In this document: in pieces, positions 32,225-41,614 of the stretch | How positions within the stretch are numbered: the stretch's first letter is position 1 | Layout: each line of letters starts with the position of its first letter | NCBI RefSeq assembly: GCF_004309355.1 | Contig: NZ_BJCC01000003.1 | Location: 1 to 48,562, forward strand | From: Enterococcus florum | GTDB lineage: Bacteria > Bacillota > Bacilli > Lactobacillales > Enterococcaceae | Direction: 5' to 3' | Length of the DNA stretch: 48,562 nucleotides | Translations under genes and position numbers: made by a program | Notes under the pieces: generated by a model | Told to the model about the DNA's origin: nothing | Seen by the model: only the letters and a program-made list of their open reading frames with translations | The model's database searches: none

Positions 32225-33004
32225 ATGATACTGCAAAAACAGTTTGTTTTTACTTCTACAACAGTCAATAGAAACAAAGGAACTATCCGAGCACCGTGGT
32301 TTGGTAATTGGTCAAAGCCCAACTGGTGGTATGACGGATTGAACTCAACTGATTATTTCTATTCTCAGTTTGGTGATCAAGCATTCATCCAATACGGCCA
32401 AAATTACAACAAGCCATGGGCAAGCACGAGGATGTTCGCAGAGACGGTCCACATTAACAAGGAAGTTCTTAATCCTGATGGATCAGTGACCGCTACCGTG
32501 ACCGTGAATCCAGATGCCTTTGTGCAGCGAAAAACCGATTATGCGGCCACTGTTGGGTATAGAGTTGTTTACTCTGTTCGGATAAACAACGTGGAAGTTT
32601 GGAGCTATACAGGTCAAACGATTGATGAATTTACATTCTTGAACGGGAAGGCTCAGACGTTTACAGCGACCATACCGCCTCAGCAGACATTTACCGGAAC
32701 CGCAATTGAGATCAACATTCATTATGTTGACGGACAATATCATGATTCAAATACCCGTGTTGGTTTTGCTCTTTACAACCCAACTCCACCCACTTATGTA
32801 CCTTCGGCAACTCGAAAAAGTGGTCAATGGAAAGATAATCATAGAAATAGTGGAAGGATACTAATACGTAAAAAGGGTGTTTGGGTAGAAAAATCAAACG
32901 AAAATCCCGCTACATCTCGAGGAGAGAATGTGGGGCATAACCGTATTAGAAAAGCTGGTAAATGGCGACAGTTACCTAGGATGAACGGAGGAACGCCGGA
33001 ATAG
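32225..33004 (+). CDS. Tail-tip protein of unknown function
   Basis: A 259-aa beta-rich protein. It contains aromatic-rich segments (APWFGNWSKPNWWYDGLNST) and a likely Ig-like or jelly-roll middle (about 90-190). The C-terminal end is basic with repeated RKSGQWKDNHRNSGRILIRK and RIRKAGKWRQLPRMN motifs. It lies between the two copies of the Cys-rich protein, so it belongs to the tail tip. The aromatic patch suggests carbohydrate contact (inference). Confidence 0.6.
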   Translation: MILQKQFVFTSTTVNRNKGTIRAPWFGNWSKPNWWYDGLNSTDYFYSQFGDQAFIQYGQNYNKPWASTRMFAETVHINKEVLNPDGSVTATVTVNPDAFVQRKTDYAATVGYRVVYSVRINNVEVWSYTGQTIDEFTFLNGKAQTFTATIPPQQTFTGTAIEINIHYVDGQYHDSNTRVGFALYNPTPPTYVPSATRKSGQWKDNHRNSGRILIRKKGVWVEKSNENPATSRGENVGHNRIRKAGKWRQLPRMNGGTPE

Positions 33005-33015
33005 AAAGGATTGAT

Positions 33016-33726
33016 ATGATGGCAGAAAAATGCTCAGCGTGTTCGAGATTAGAAGAAACAAGTCTATCAACAGTCGAATACGGCATCGGTGATAAAGAGT
33101 GTAAATCATTACAGAACAACACTGGTCTAAATCCAGATTTAAAAGAAAAACATGATGATTGCCAAGACTTGAATGACATGAATGATTGTCTAATTGGGAA
33201 TCTTGGTGAAAGACTTCCTGCTTATGACGACTGTGATTACAAGCCATTTATAGGTCATCTAATGGGGAATTTGTGGAACATGTTCAAAGGAATCATCTGC
33301 GCTATCTGTGGAATATGGAAAAAGCTTAAAGAGCTCGAAGAACTTTTGATCAAAGATGGTTATATCGCTGTCACAAAAAATTATGAGTTCACAGTCCCGG
33401 AAAAAAAATTTTATAGAATCTCTTCATTAAACGAACGTGGGATGTGGTTCTCAGGGTCACCACAAGGGGGCGAATGTTTTATTAGCATTCCTGTGGCCGA
33501 AATGGATATCGTTGAATGTGTTCTTGCTCAACCACAGGTGGTAGGCGATCGGGTTCATGCTGTGACTTGTGCGATTCAGGAAAATTACAGGGAAGGTGAC
33601 AACTATATTGTCAATTTTGATACGTACATTATTGAAGGAGAAACTCTTGACGGGGTTCCCGGTAGAAGTGCTCCGTTTCCTGTACCAATCGAATTCGTGG
33701 TAATTGGCCGTAAAAAGGTGAAGTAG
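33016..33726 (+). CDS. Cysteine-rich baseplate protein (copy 2)
   Basis: A 236-aa protein whose first 105 residues are a paralogue of the 207-aa protein at 31590 (GIGDKECKSLQNNTGLNPDL, MNDCLIGNLGE, AYDDCDY and IICAICGIW), with all eight cysteines kept. Instead of a coiled coil it then has a beta-rich C-terminus (FTVPEKKFYRISSLNERGMW). The two genes must have arisen by duplication of the N-terminal module, which probably anchors each to the baseplate, and later exchange of their C-termini. Confidence 0.68.
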   Translation: MMAEKCSACSRLEETSLSTVEYGIGDKECKSLQNNTGLNPDLKEKHDDCQDLNDMNDCLIGNLGERLPAYDDCDYKPFIGHLMGNLWNMFKGIICAICGIWKKLKELEELLIKDGYIAVTKNYEFTVPEKKFYRISSLNERGMWFSGSPQGGECFISIPVAEMDIVECVLAQPQVVGDRVHAVTCAIQENYREGDNYIVNFDTYIIEGETLDGVPGRSAPFPVPIEFVVIGRKKVK

Positions 33727-33727
33727 C

Positions 33728-36286
33728 ATGGGGAATATTAATACAGCGATTCAGTGGTTTATTCAACGTCAAGGTAAAGTATACTACTACATGGGTGGTC
33801 GCGGACCGAATGCATATGATTGTTCTTCATCTGTCTATTTTGCGATGGTCGCCGCCGGATATTTCCCGCCCGGAAAAATGGGTTATACAGATACCCTTTT
33901 TAATGATTTAGAGGCAATTGGATGGAAAAAAACATCATCGCCTGTAAAGGGAGATATTTTCATTTGGGGCGTTCGAGGTTCAAGTGGTGGGGCGGCCGGG
34001 CATACGGGTATGTTTATAAATGAAAAAGATATAATCCACTGTAATGCCGGATCAAATGGAATTTCCGTTGATAATTACGCAAATAGTCATAGTTATTCTA
34101 ATCCGCCGCATACGATCTATCATGATCCTAGTAATAATGGCGGCACAACCGTACCACGTCGCACGTTTACAGAAGTGGAGCAGAACGTTATCACCATGTT
34201 CAAAATTCTTCGACCGTTAGGCTATTCGCTTCAAGCAATCGCTGCAAAAGCTGGTAATGCTGACGCTGAGTCAGGATTGAAGCCAAATACTGCGGAACTT
34301 GGCGGAGGTCCAGGCTTTGGTATTTTTCAATGGACAAGTCCAAACTATGGCGAATCTGGCATCGCCTACGTCACTCGATTGCTAAGGAACGCAGGAATAG
34401 AAGGCGATCCCCGATCAATGGAGGCACAAGTTAAGCTGGGCCATTGGGGAATGACAAATGGACAATGGATAGGTGTTGTAGAGCCACGTACATTTGATGG
34501 ATTCAAAGCAGGAACAGATGTCAACCAGCTCACTCTTGCATTCCTTAGAAACTTCGAGAGAGCTGGCGTTGAACGGCTACAGTCAAGACAGGCTTCGGCT
34601 CAAAAATGGTATCAATTCCTTGTTGAGTATGAACAAGATCCTGAAGGGGTGGAGTTACCCGGCAATGAAGAAAAGAAAGAGCTTATTAATGCTGGTGAAC
34701 TTGAAGAATTCGGAATCAAAGAGGGAAAGCTTTTCGCAAAAGGCTGGCATTTTTCGTCTAATAAACCGCAGCAAACGATTGAGGTTATTGACGCTACAAA
34801 TGACAAGGTGCTAAAGACTTTTGATATCGAATTAAAAGAGCGACAAGACATAAAGGAAAAATATCAGGATATAGAAGGTGTTGAGCAATGCGGTTTTGAA
34901 ATCGAATATAAGCCCGAAAAAGATCAATCGGTTTATTTGAAAGGAATACGTTCAGATGGGGCCAACAAAGACGAGCTGATCTTCGACGGGTTAATAATGT
35001 ATGAACCTGCTGAAGATGCTGAAATCGACGAATACGCTCAAACAAATGAAAAATTCTGGTTTGAAATCCTAGAAAATGGAATCGTCAAAGCGAGAGGAAC
35101 AAAGATACTCAACAACCTATCTTGGGAAAATGAATTGATGTATGTTCCTGAAACGGAAATCGAATTGCCGATTTATTACAAGAAATACTTCATCGGCCGC
35201 GAAGAAGTAAAACTCTATATCAACAATAAGGTTTTTCAAGGTATTGCTTTGGATGTTGAAGAAGACACCGGTAGCGGCATTATTGTTGTTCCATTGATTC
35301 ATGTAATTGATGAGTGGAACAATCGTCAATTATCTACTAATTTAGCCTGTAAAAACCGAACAATTATGGACATCTTTTCCACTTATGATTTCAGATATTC
35401 GAAAAAATGGCATGTGGACTTTTTGCAAGATGCGGCAAAACGAAGCATAGATTATGTGTATAGCCGGCAAACAAAATTGGACGCCTTAACGAAAACTTGT
35501 AACTTAACCGATGACGTGTATTGGCGTGTCGGTTTTTTCTTTGGGCGCTTATTGGAAATCGGGACATTTGGCGAAAAGAAATTTTACACAATTTCTACGA
35601 AACCAAGCAGCAGACAAAACATTCGAATCATTGAAGAACCGACAATCACAACTGAAAACAGCAATGTAGTGAATGCAGCTACGGTATACGGTGAGAAGTC
35701 TGACAGCGGTATGAGCTCAATGAGCTTGCGAGAAGTTTTCTTGGAAGCTAAAAGTCAAATCAAAGGTTTTCCAGTTCGCATCTTGCGAAATGCGATCAAC
35801 AATGAACGTGGTTATGATTACGTCAATTATACGAAGTTGGCTCCGAACAACGCAATTGAGTACACCGTTGTTGATGAAGAAAGCGTGAAACGTGAAAGCA
35901 ATACGCTTATAGAATCGACTTTCAGCTTTAACGACTTGGCTCCATTTTCGGTGAATGGCGAAACCATTTCAGATGAAGATAGAGCAAAGGCAGCAAGAAC
36001 AGCGTATGAAGCAGCAGTGAAAAGGCTAAAGCAGTCTAGGTATCGAATCTATTTTGAAATGACAGTGGAACGCTTGCCGCAGGATCTGAATGTAGGCGAT
36101 CGTGTTCGGTTTCTCTATGATTATCAATCATTAATTGATGAATCATGTTCTGAGTATATTCAAGATATGCTAAAAAAAGATGACTGGTTCTATCTAACCA
36201 AAATTGGTTATGATTTTGGTCGTGATCAAGCAGAAACGAACGTCATTCGTTTAGAAAAAGAAATTCGAATGGATCGGGGTGATTAA
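33728..36286 (+). CDS. Tail-associated lysin (Tal) with two peptidoglycan hydrolase domains
   Basis: An 852-aa baseplate hub and cell-wall-penetrating enzyme. Residues 1-135 are an Amidase_5/NlpC-P60-like cysteine peptidase: YDCSSSVYFAMVAAGYF (C32) and GHTGMFINE (H92). Residues about 150-310 match the phage tail lysozyme domain (LQAIAAKAGNADAESGLKPN with E181, then FGIFQWTSPNYG). The remainder resembles the prophage tail endopeptidase/hub fold (FWFEILENGIVKARGTKILN, then TLIESTFSFNDLAPFSVN). Having both amidase/peptidase and lysozyme parts, it can open the wall at injection. ATG follows AAAAAGGTGAAGTAGC. Confidence 0.9.
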   Translation: MGNINTAIQWFIQRQGKVYYYMGGRGPNAYDCSSSVYFAMVAAGYFPPGKMGYTDTLFNDLEAIGWKKTSSPVKGDIFIWGVRGSSGGAAGHTGMFINEKDIIHCNAGSNGISVDNYANSHSYSNPPHTIYHDPSNNGGTTVPRRTFTEVEQNVITMFKILRPLGYSLQAIAAKAGNADAESGLKPNTAELGGGPGFGIFQWTSPNYGESGIAYVTRLLRNAGIEGDPRSMEAQVKLGHWGMTNGQWIGVVEPRTFDGFKAGTDVNQLTLAFLRNFERAGVERLQSRQASAQKWYQFLVEYEQDPEGVELPGNEEKKELINAGELEEFGIKEGKLFAKGWHFSSNKPQQTIEVIDATNDKVLKTFDIELKERQDIKEKYQDIEGVEQCGFEIEYKPEKDQSVYLKGIRSDGANKDELIFDGLIMYEPAEDAEIDEYAQTNEKFWFEILENGIVKARGTKILNNLSWENELMYVPETEIELPIYYKKYFIGREEVKLYINNKVFQGIALDVEEDTGSGIIVVPLIHVIDEWNNRQLSTNLACKNRTIMDIFSTYDFRYSKKWHVDFLQDAAKRSIDYVYSRQTKLDALTKTCNLTDDVYWRVGFFFGRLLEIGTFGEKKFYTISTKPSSRQNIRIIEEPTITTENSNVVNAATVYGEKSDSGMSSMSLREVFLEAKSQIKGFPVRILRNAINNERGYDYVNYTKLAPNNAIEYTVVDEESVKRESNTLIESTFSFNDLAPFSVNGETISDEDRAKAARTAYEAAVKRLKQSRYRIYFEMTVERLPQDLNVGDRVRFLYDYQSLIDESCSEYIQDMLKKDDWFYLTKIGYDFGRDQAETNVIRLEKEIRMDRGD

Positions 36287-36916
36287 GTGAAAAGGGACAA
36301 AGTATTCGAACGCTTAGCGGCTCATGCGCTTGCTAGGAAAGAAGAAAATCAGCAACAAAGTCTGCAACGTCGCAATCAAGTTGTTGATCTTTTTGGAATA
36401 GAACACAAGTCGCAAGGTGATAGTGCTCACCCTGCGACTTTTTATATTTCAATCACACCAGATCTAATTTATCTCGAACGATTTGAATTTAAGATCATTA
36501 TCAGTCCTTTCGCTATGCCAATAGGTGGGAGGGGTGCAACTGGTATGGCATCCATTGCTGTCACTGAGTCAGCAAATGGAACCCATACTGTCAACCCAAA
36601 CCCGCACAATCACACTTTGGACGCTGGGGTCACATTGGTCAGTAGTTCAGTACAGAACGTCCGCTTAAAAATTGCCGGAATAGACATGACGGATGCCTTT
36701 AAAAAGCAGTATCCGAATAACTGGATTGATGGTGAGGGTGTTTTTCCTAATGAAGGCTTTGAAAACTTCGATGTGTTGAAGGCGGTAGAACATTTGTGGG
36801 ATTGGCAAAGAGGGGTAGTGCTATCACCCGGATACAAGAAAGTGGAATTGTTTGCTACTGGTACTTTCAATGCAACGTTGGTGAATTATTTGAAATATTC
36901 ACATACAAATAGATAG
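36287..36916 (+). CDS. Baseplate or tail protein
   Basis: A 209-aa protein with a charged N-terminal helix (ERLAAHALARKEENQQQSLQ) and a beta-rich middle (FYISITPDLIYLERFEFKII), followed by a His/Asn/Pro part NPNPHNHTLDAGV. The start is GTG with GGGGTGATTA in front, immediately after the Tal stop. No family is recognised. The HNH-like text (PHNH) is not a nuclease motif. Confidence 0.6.
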   Translation: MKRDKVFERLAAHALARKEENQQQSLQRRNQVVDLFGIEHKSQGDSAHPATFYISITPDLIYLERFEFKIIISPFAMPIGGRGATGMASIAVTESANGTHTVNPNPHNHTLDAGVTLVSSSVQNVRLKIAGIDMTDAFKKQYPNNWIDGEGVFPNEGFENFDVLKAVEHLWDWQRGVVLSPGYKKVELFATGTFNATLVNYLKYSHTNR

Positions 36917-36927
36917 AAGGAGTGGTA

Positions 36928-37428
36928 ATGATGGCGGAAAACAAACATTCAACGGATGGGATTGCAGAGGACTTGATCCGATCAATGGTTCAAATGGCTG
37001 CAGCAGAATTACATGTGAAAACACTAATCGAAAAACGCACGTCTGAAATTGAAAACGGCTTGATTGATATAGACGATCCTGAGGTATTGGGGAAACAATT
37101 TTCACTAATAGGTGAGTTGCAGGATGAAATCATCGAACTGGCTCAAATTCGCAGGGAGGACATGCTCTATCTCTATGAACTATATGGGTCCAACGGCGAC
37201 AAAGAAAAATGGTGTCAGGTGAAACACTTAGCGATGGCATCAATGACCGCTTTTGAAGCATGGCAAGCGAGTGCTAACGATGTAGAACTATTAAATAAGG
37301 CGTTGAGAAAAAATGCTTTATTCATCAAAACACTGTGCGCCTTTTTAGGAACCGAAATCACTGAATGCGCTGCTTGTTTCTCAGACATTATCAAAGGAGG
37401 CTTGATCGATGAAGCCAGTAATCTGTAA
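36928..37428 (+). CDS. Helical protein upstream of the main fibre
   Basis: A 166-aa protein that is almost entirely helical and acidic (DLIRSMVQMAAAELHVKTLI, then SLIGELQDEIIELAQIRRED). It ends with GTEITECAACFSDIIKGG. ATG 36928 follows AGAAGGAGTGGTA. Its last 20 bases overlap the fibre start. Its role could be a chaperone or linker for the fibre (inference). Confidence 0.58.
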   Translation: MMAENKHSTDGIAEDLIRSMVQMAAAELHVKTLIEKRTSEIENGLIDIDDPEVLGKQFSLIGELQDEIIELAQIRREDMLYLYELYGSNGDKEKWCQVKHLAMASMTAFEAWQASANDVELLNKALRKNALFIKTLCAFLGTEITECAACFSDIIKGGLIDEASNL

Positions 37429-40400
37429 ATACGGCTACTCTCCGAAAACGAATGACTGTTGTCCCATCGACTATGTATTTACTACAATTAATCGGCTGCA
37501 AGACATTAAAAAGCCCGATCGAAATCATGCGTATGTGATGCCCAATAATGATGTGTACATTTTGAATTATGCCGGAACAAAGGTGATCCGCATTGGTTCA
37601 TTAGGTGAATATAATCCGCTATTTGATGATACTGGAAAGGGATTGACGATCAAGGTAAATCCAAATCCTTCTAACCCTGTTTTACTTTTAGAAGTGGATG
37701 CAGGGGAAGGAATCGAGTTTGACTCGAATGGAAAGCTGATTCTATCTGAAAAGTATAGATACAAGTTGCCAATTGCGAGTAAGACCCTTTTAGGTGGTAT
37801 TAAGGTTGGAGAAAATCTGAAAATCGCTAGTGATGGAACCTTGTCATTGGATTTAGACAATGTAAAAAAAGAGGTCCAAAGCGATTGGGATGCGCCGCCC
37901 ACTGATCCTCGATCGGTCGCAAATAAACCTTTCAGTAAAATCGAAAATGGCCTTGAGGTCAACGATGGAAATCTATCTGTAAAAGACTATGATTCAATTG
38001 TTTTGCACTCATCCAAAAGAGACAACCCTCATGCAGTAACCGTCGAGCAGGTCGGGACCTATACGAAAGAGAAAATTGACGAAAAAGATACTGAATTTTT
38101 AGCAGGCGCAAAGAATTATTCGGATGAACATGCTAGGAAAACTGACAATCCTCACAAGGTCACAGCTGAACAGGTTGGCACGTATACAAAAACTCAGGTT
38201 GATTCAAAAGATTCTACAACCTTGACAACTGCAAAAGCATATACGGATAACCACGCAAATAAGAAAGACAATCCGCACTCAGTGACGGCAGCTCAGATTA
38301 ATGCCTACACTAAAACAGAAACAGACGCTAAGTTGAAAACAAAAACGAACACCGATGGTTATTCTAATGACATTGTTACTCGTTACGTCGGAGACTTGAA
38401 TGATTTACAAAAATCGGGAACGTTTATGGTATATCAGGCCGAAAACGCGCCAAGCAACGGTTGGTGGTTCGTGCAATCTATGAAGCACAATGAGTTATAT
38501 ACTACGCAGGTCGCTTGGAAATTAAACGATCCAAACACAAAAGCATTTAAAATCCGATCAAAAGTCAACAACAGTTGGAGCGAATGGTCAGAAGTTGCAA
38601 TGCTAGATGATCTACCAGATTTCGAAAAAGGACCCTTGATTTTTAAGAATGACGAAATAACAACACAAAATTGGAATGATCTAACAGATCCTGGAATATA
38701 TAAATTATCAAACTCCACTGGAGATAACAGACCACCTTTACAAAATCTTTGGGGTTATGTTGAAGTGTTGAAATCTGGTGGGGGCATAGTTCAAGTATAT
38801 TGGTCTGATTCCTCCTTGATGTTTATGAGAGTTTATACTGGGAGTCCCGCAAAATGGAGTGAGTGGAAAAGAGCTGCGATGACCAGCGATTTTGAAGATG
38901 GTCCGATGATTATGTCATCCGAAAGAGTTATTGCACAAGATTGGAATACCTTAACTAAAGCGGGGGTGTATATTGTCGCTTCCCCATCTGGCAGCGGCTC
39001 TAATAAACCGACAGCAGCTGTTTGGGGAATGTTGGAGGTTAATAAAAATCCTAACTCAACAATGATTACACAAACCTTTAATGGAGTTAACCCTTCGATG
39101 GTTTACACAAGAGATTATTCTTCCGCTGGCTGGGGAGCATGGCAGCGACTAGCAAGAATGAGTGATTTACCGTCTTTAGGAAGAGGAGCGCTCATTTTCA
39201 GCAATACAACTCTTACGACGCAAGATTGGAATACAATAACCACTAGCGGAATTTATTACGCAAGCAACGCAAGTGGTTCAAACAAACCTACAAATCAAAC
39301 TAATTACGGTTATTTGACTGTCTACAATTACGGCGGATATATTTTTCAAGAGTTTGATAGTGGATTTACTAAGTATTTCCGATCTTTCTCTGGTGATCCA
39401 GCTAAATGGTCAGTATGGGAAAGAAACACTAAAGGTAGCGAGTTTGAGGCAGGAGCGATCGTCAACAAAAGCACCGCAGTTACTACACAAGATTGGAATA
39501 CAATTACGGCTGCAGGGGTTTATCGAGTATCTTCAACAACGGGAAGTAATAGGCCACTGGACACCGGTAGTGTCTATGGTTATTTGGAAGTGAATTTCAA
39601 CGCTTCAGGTCTGGTTCATCAGGTGTTTAAAAGAATTGAACCAAATGAAACATATATGCGGCAGTTTGCTAACAACAAATGGTCTTCTTGGCAGAAGTTG
39701 CTAACTGTATCAGATTTCGAAAAAAAAATCTATTTAGGTTATTTAACCAAAAAAATGTCAGATTCAATCGATACATACCCTTTGGGTACATCAGTTACTT
39801 TCGTAAGAGCTGAGGACGGCTGGCCGAGTTACGGGGTCGTCACTACCACGAAATCATATTCTGGTGGTGGAGGTTCCATGCAAATATATCAACCGTATGA
39901 TGATAATCATGGTGGTACTAGACCAAGATTTAGATTAGCAAAGTACAATAACGGCAATGTTAAGTGGGGCGGTTGGGAAAATTTTGTGACGGACAGCTTT
40001 TTAGAGTCCAAGCTATCAAGTAAAACCAATGATGACGGCTATTCTAATGTAAATGTATCAAGTTATACTGGCGACTTAAACAACTTGAAGAAATCAGGAA
40101 CTTTCATGGGAAGTGCGCTAGGCAACGCTCCACAGCACTCAGCTGTAAATGGGTGGTGGTTTGTTCAAGTAATGAAGCATAACGACAAATATGTGACACA
40201 AGTTGCATGGGTATTAAATGATGGAGGTACTCGCTCATTTTGGATTCGCCATATGCACGACGGTGTTTGGAAAGAGTGGGTAAAAAACGTAACTGCTGAT
40301 GATTTGGAAAAAGGATCTATAAATCAAAAAAATACTGTAATTAATACACAGGATTTAAATACAATTACAGACGCTGGTGTCTACAATTTGAATAATGCTT

Positions 40401-41296
40401 CCGGCGCAAATATTCCTAGTGAGTTAGGAACATCCGCAGTTTGGGGCTTTCTAGAAGTTTTCAAATTGCCAGGGGAAACGTATACGACTCAGAAGTTGAC
40501 CAGTACCGCAAAAGATGGATTTCCAAAAGAATACATTCGAGCATACGCAGGAAATCCTCCAACATGGAAAGCATGGCATAGGTTAGCCAAAACAATTGAG
40601 TTAGAAGAAGGTGCTTTATTTCGAAAAACTAAAGTAATTGATCAAGAGGATTGGAATAATATTACAGCTTCCGGAATATATTATGTTTCTTCTACAACAG
40701 GAAGAGGTGCCAATAAACCACTCACTGCTTGCTTTGGATACTTAACGGTCATTCCTCATAAAGATACGCCAAATCTTGTTCAAACGTTCCAGCACTGGGA
40801 TGGTATCAGCGTCAGGATGAAGAGCGCAACGGGGTGGTCATCTTGGCGAAAAATAGCCTTTCAAGATGAAGTCGTAAATCTGACACAACCGCAATCTGTT
40901 TCAGGAGCGAAAAATTTCTTGGCACGCCCTACCTACAATGGGAAACGTCTAGCTGTTGCAGGAGATATCGAAGCGATCAATTACGGGAATCACAACTATG
41001 ATGGCATCCAAGATGGGAGGATTCACTTAGCAAGATTCTCAGATCAAGTGTATTGCGAAATCAATTTCCAACCAGATAGAACAATTTATGCTGGGCAAAC
41101 AATTTTGGTTCTTCCACCTCGTTTTCAAGCTGCAATCCCAGCCTCAACGATCGTTAGACATGATGCACCTAGAAGCGATTTGTCTGCTGGAAAGACGGTT
41201 ACAATTGAGGATGACAAATTAGTTGCAAATCAAGACCTTGAAGCAGGTTTTTGGTGTACTGGGTCTTTGACGGTTATAGCTAAAAATGGATTATAG
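37409..41296 (+). CDS. Long tail fibre with pyocin-knob repeats
   Basis: A 1295-aa receptor-binding fibre. The N-terminus (about 1-60) is an anchor shared with the second fibre: DIKKPDRNHAYVMPNNDVYI. About residues 205-300 hold three 41-residue repeats of the form DNPHxVTxxQVGxYTK, a tail-fibre stalk motif. About residues 320-1160 hold at least six pyocin-knob-like domains, each with a variant of TQDWNTITAAGVYRVSSTTG and a trailing W(S/G)xW pair. The last 100 residues (FQAAIPASTIVRHDAPRSDL) are a likely trimer tip. The multiplicity of knobs suggests strong carbohydrate binding or adaptation to changing wall polymers. Confidence 0.88.
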   Translation: MKPVICKYGYSPKTNDCCPIDYVFTTINRLQDIKKPDRNHAYVMPNNDVYILNYAGTKVIRIGSLGEYNPLFDDTGKGLTIKVNPNPSNPVLLLEVDAGEGIEFDSNGKLILSEKYRYKLPIASKTLLGGIKVGENLKIASDGTLSLDLDNVKKEVQSDWDAPPTDPRSVANKPFSKIENGLEVNDGNLSVKDYDSIVLHSSKRDNPHAVTVEQVGTYTKEKIDEKDTEFLAGAKNYSDEHARKTDNPHKVTAEQVGTYTKTQVDSKDSTTLTTAKAYTDNHANKKDNPHSVTAAQINAYTKTETDAKLKTKTNTDGYSNDIVTRYVGDLNDLQKSGTFMVYQAENAPSNGWWFVQSMKHNELYTTQVAWKLNDPNTKAFKIRSKVNNSWSEWSEVAMLDDLPDFEKGPLIFKNDEITTQNWNDLTDPGIYKLSNSTGDNRPPLQNLWGYVEVLKSGGGIVQVYWSDSSLMFMRVYTGSPAKWSEWKRAAMTSDFEDGPMIMSSERVIAQDWNTLTKAGVYIVASPSGSGSNKPTAAVWGMLEVNKNPNSTMITQTFNGVNPSMVYTRDYSSAGWGAWQRLARMSDLPSLGRGALIFSNTTLTTQDWNTITTSGIYYASNASGSNKPTNQTNYGYLTVYNYGGYIFQEFDSGFTKYFRSFSGDPAKWSVWERNTKGSEFEAGAIVNKSTAVTTQDWNTITAAGVYRVSSTTGSNRPLDTGSVYGYLEVNFNASGLVHQVFKRIEPNETYMRQFANNKWSSWQKLLTVSDFEKKIYLGYLTKKMSDSIDTYPLGTSVTFVRAEDGWPSYGVVTTTKSYSGGGGSMQIYQPYDDNHGGTRPRFRLAKYNNGNVKWGGWENFVTDSFLESKLSSKTNDDGYSNVNVSSYTGDLNNLKKSGTFMGSALGNAPQHSAVNGWWFVQVMKHNDKYVTQVAWVLNDGGTRSFWIRHMHDGVWKEWVKNVTADDLEKGSINQKNTVINTQDLNTITDAGVYNLNNASGANIPSELGTSAVWGFLEVFKLPGETYTTQKLTSTAKDGFPKEYIRAYAGNPPTWKAWHRLAKTIELEEGALFRKTKVIDQEDWNNITASGIYYVSSTTGRGANKPLTACFGYLTVIPHKDTPNLVQTFQHWDGISVRMKSATGWSSWRKIAFQDEVVNLTQPQSVSGAKNFLARPTYNGKRLAVAGDIEAINYGNHNYDGIQDGRIHLARFSDQVYCEINFQPDRTIYAGQTILVLPPRFQAAIPASTIVRHDAPRSDLSAGKTVTIEDDKLVANQDLEAGFWCTGSLTVIAKNGL
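38020..38320 (+). repeat. 123-base stalk repeats
   Basis: Three copies of a 41-codon unit spaced exactly 123 bases apart (anchors 38023, 38146 and 38269). Each encodes DNPHxVTxxQ and an adjacent YTK. Confidence 0.75.
38660..40720 (+). repeat. Pyocin-knob-like domain repeats
   Basis: Six segments with a motif like DWNTITxxGxYxxxxxxG at about 38668, 38940, 39222, 39492, 40352 and 40650. Neighbours are 270-300 bases apart, with one longer gap in which another fibre segment repeats the early MKHNxxYxTQVAWxLND motif. DNA identity is moderate, so the repeats are old. Confidence 0.65.
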
Positions 41297-41306
41297 GAGG
41301 ATACGA

Positions 41307-41597
41307 ATGAAAAAATTCTATGAGTATCGATCGACAGGCGGAGAATATGCGGGAGAAATGATGGATCATCTTATTCCGTCGGTTCCTTATACTGATGTTC
41401 CACCACTTAAAGGAATTCCGATCGAACAGCAAAAATATGATGCGACAACCAAAAACTGGATGGCGCTTGTAAGGGATAGCCTTCCGGAAGAAACAAGAAG
41501 CACGTTAGAAAAATTAATTCAGTGTTCGAATATAGGCGATGATGAGGCCTTGGGACTGAAATTACTGAATGCGCTTTATGCTTTGCAGATATTTTGA
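41307..41597 (+). CDS. Small protein between the fibres
   Basis: A 96-aa protein starting at ATG behind TAGGAGGATACGA. It contains YTDVPPLKGIPIEQQKYDAT and then TKNWMALVRD, a layout like small tail-fibre accessory proteins, and a helical C-terminus (LEKLIQCSNIGDDEALGLKL). A fibre chaperone role is possible but unproven. Confidence 0.58.
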   Translation: MKKFYEYRSTGGEYAGEMMDHLIPSVPYTDVPPLKGIPIEQQKYDATTKNWMALVRDSLPEETRSTLEKLIQCSNIGDDEALGLKLLNALYALQIF

Positions 41598-41614
41598 AAG
41601 GGGAAAAGATGTAG

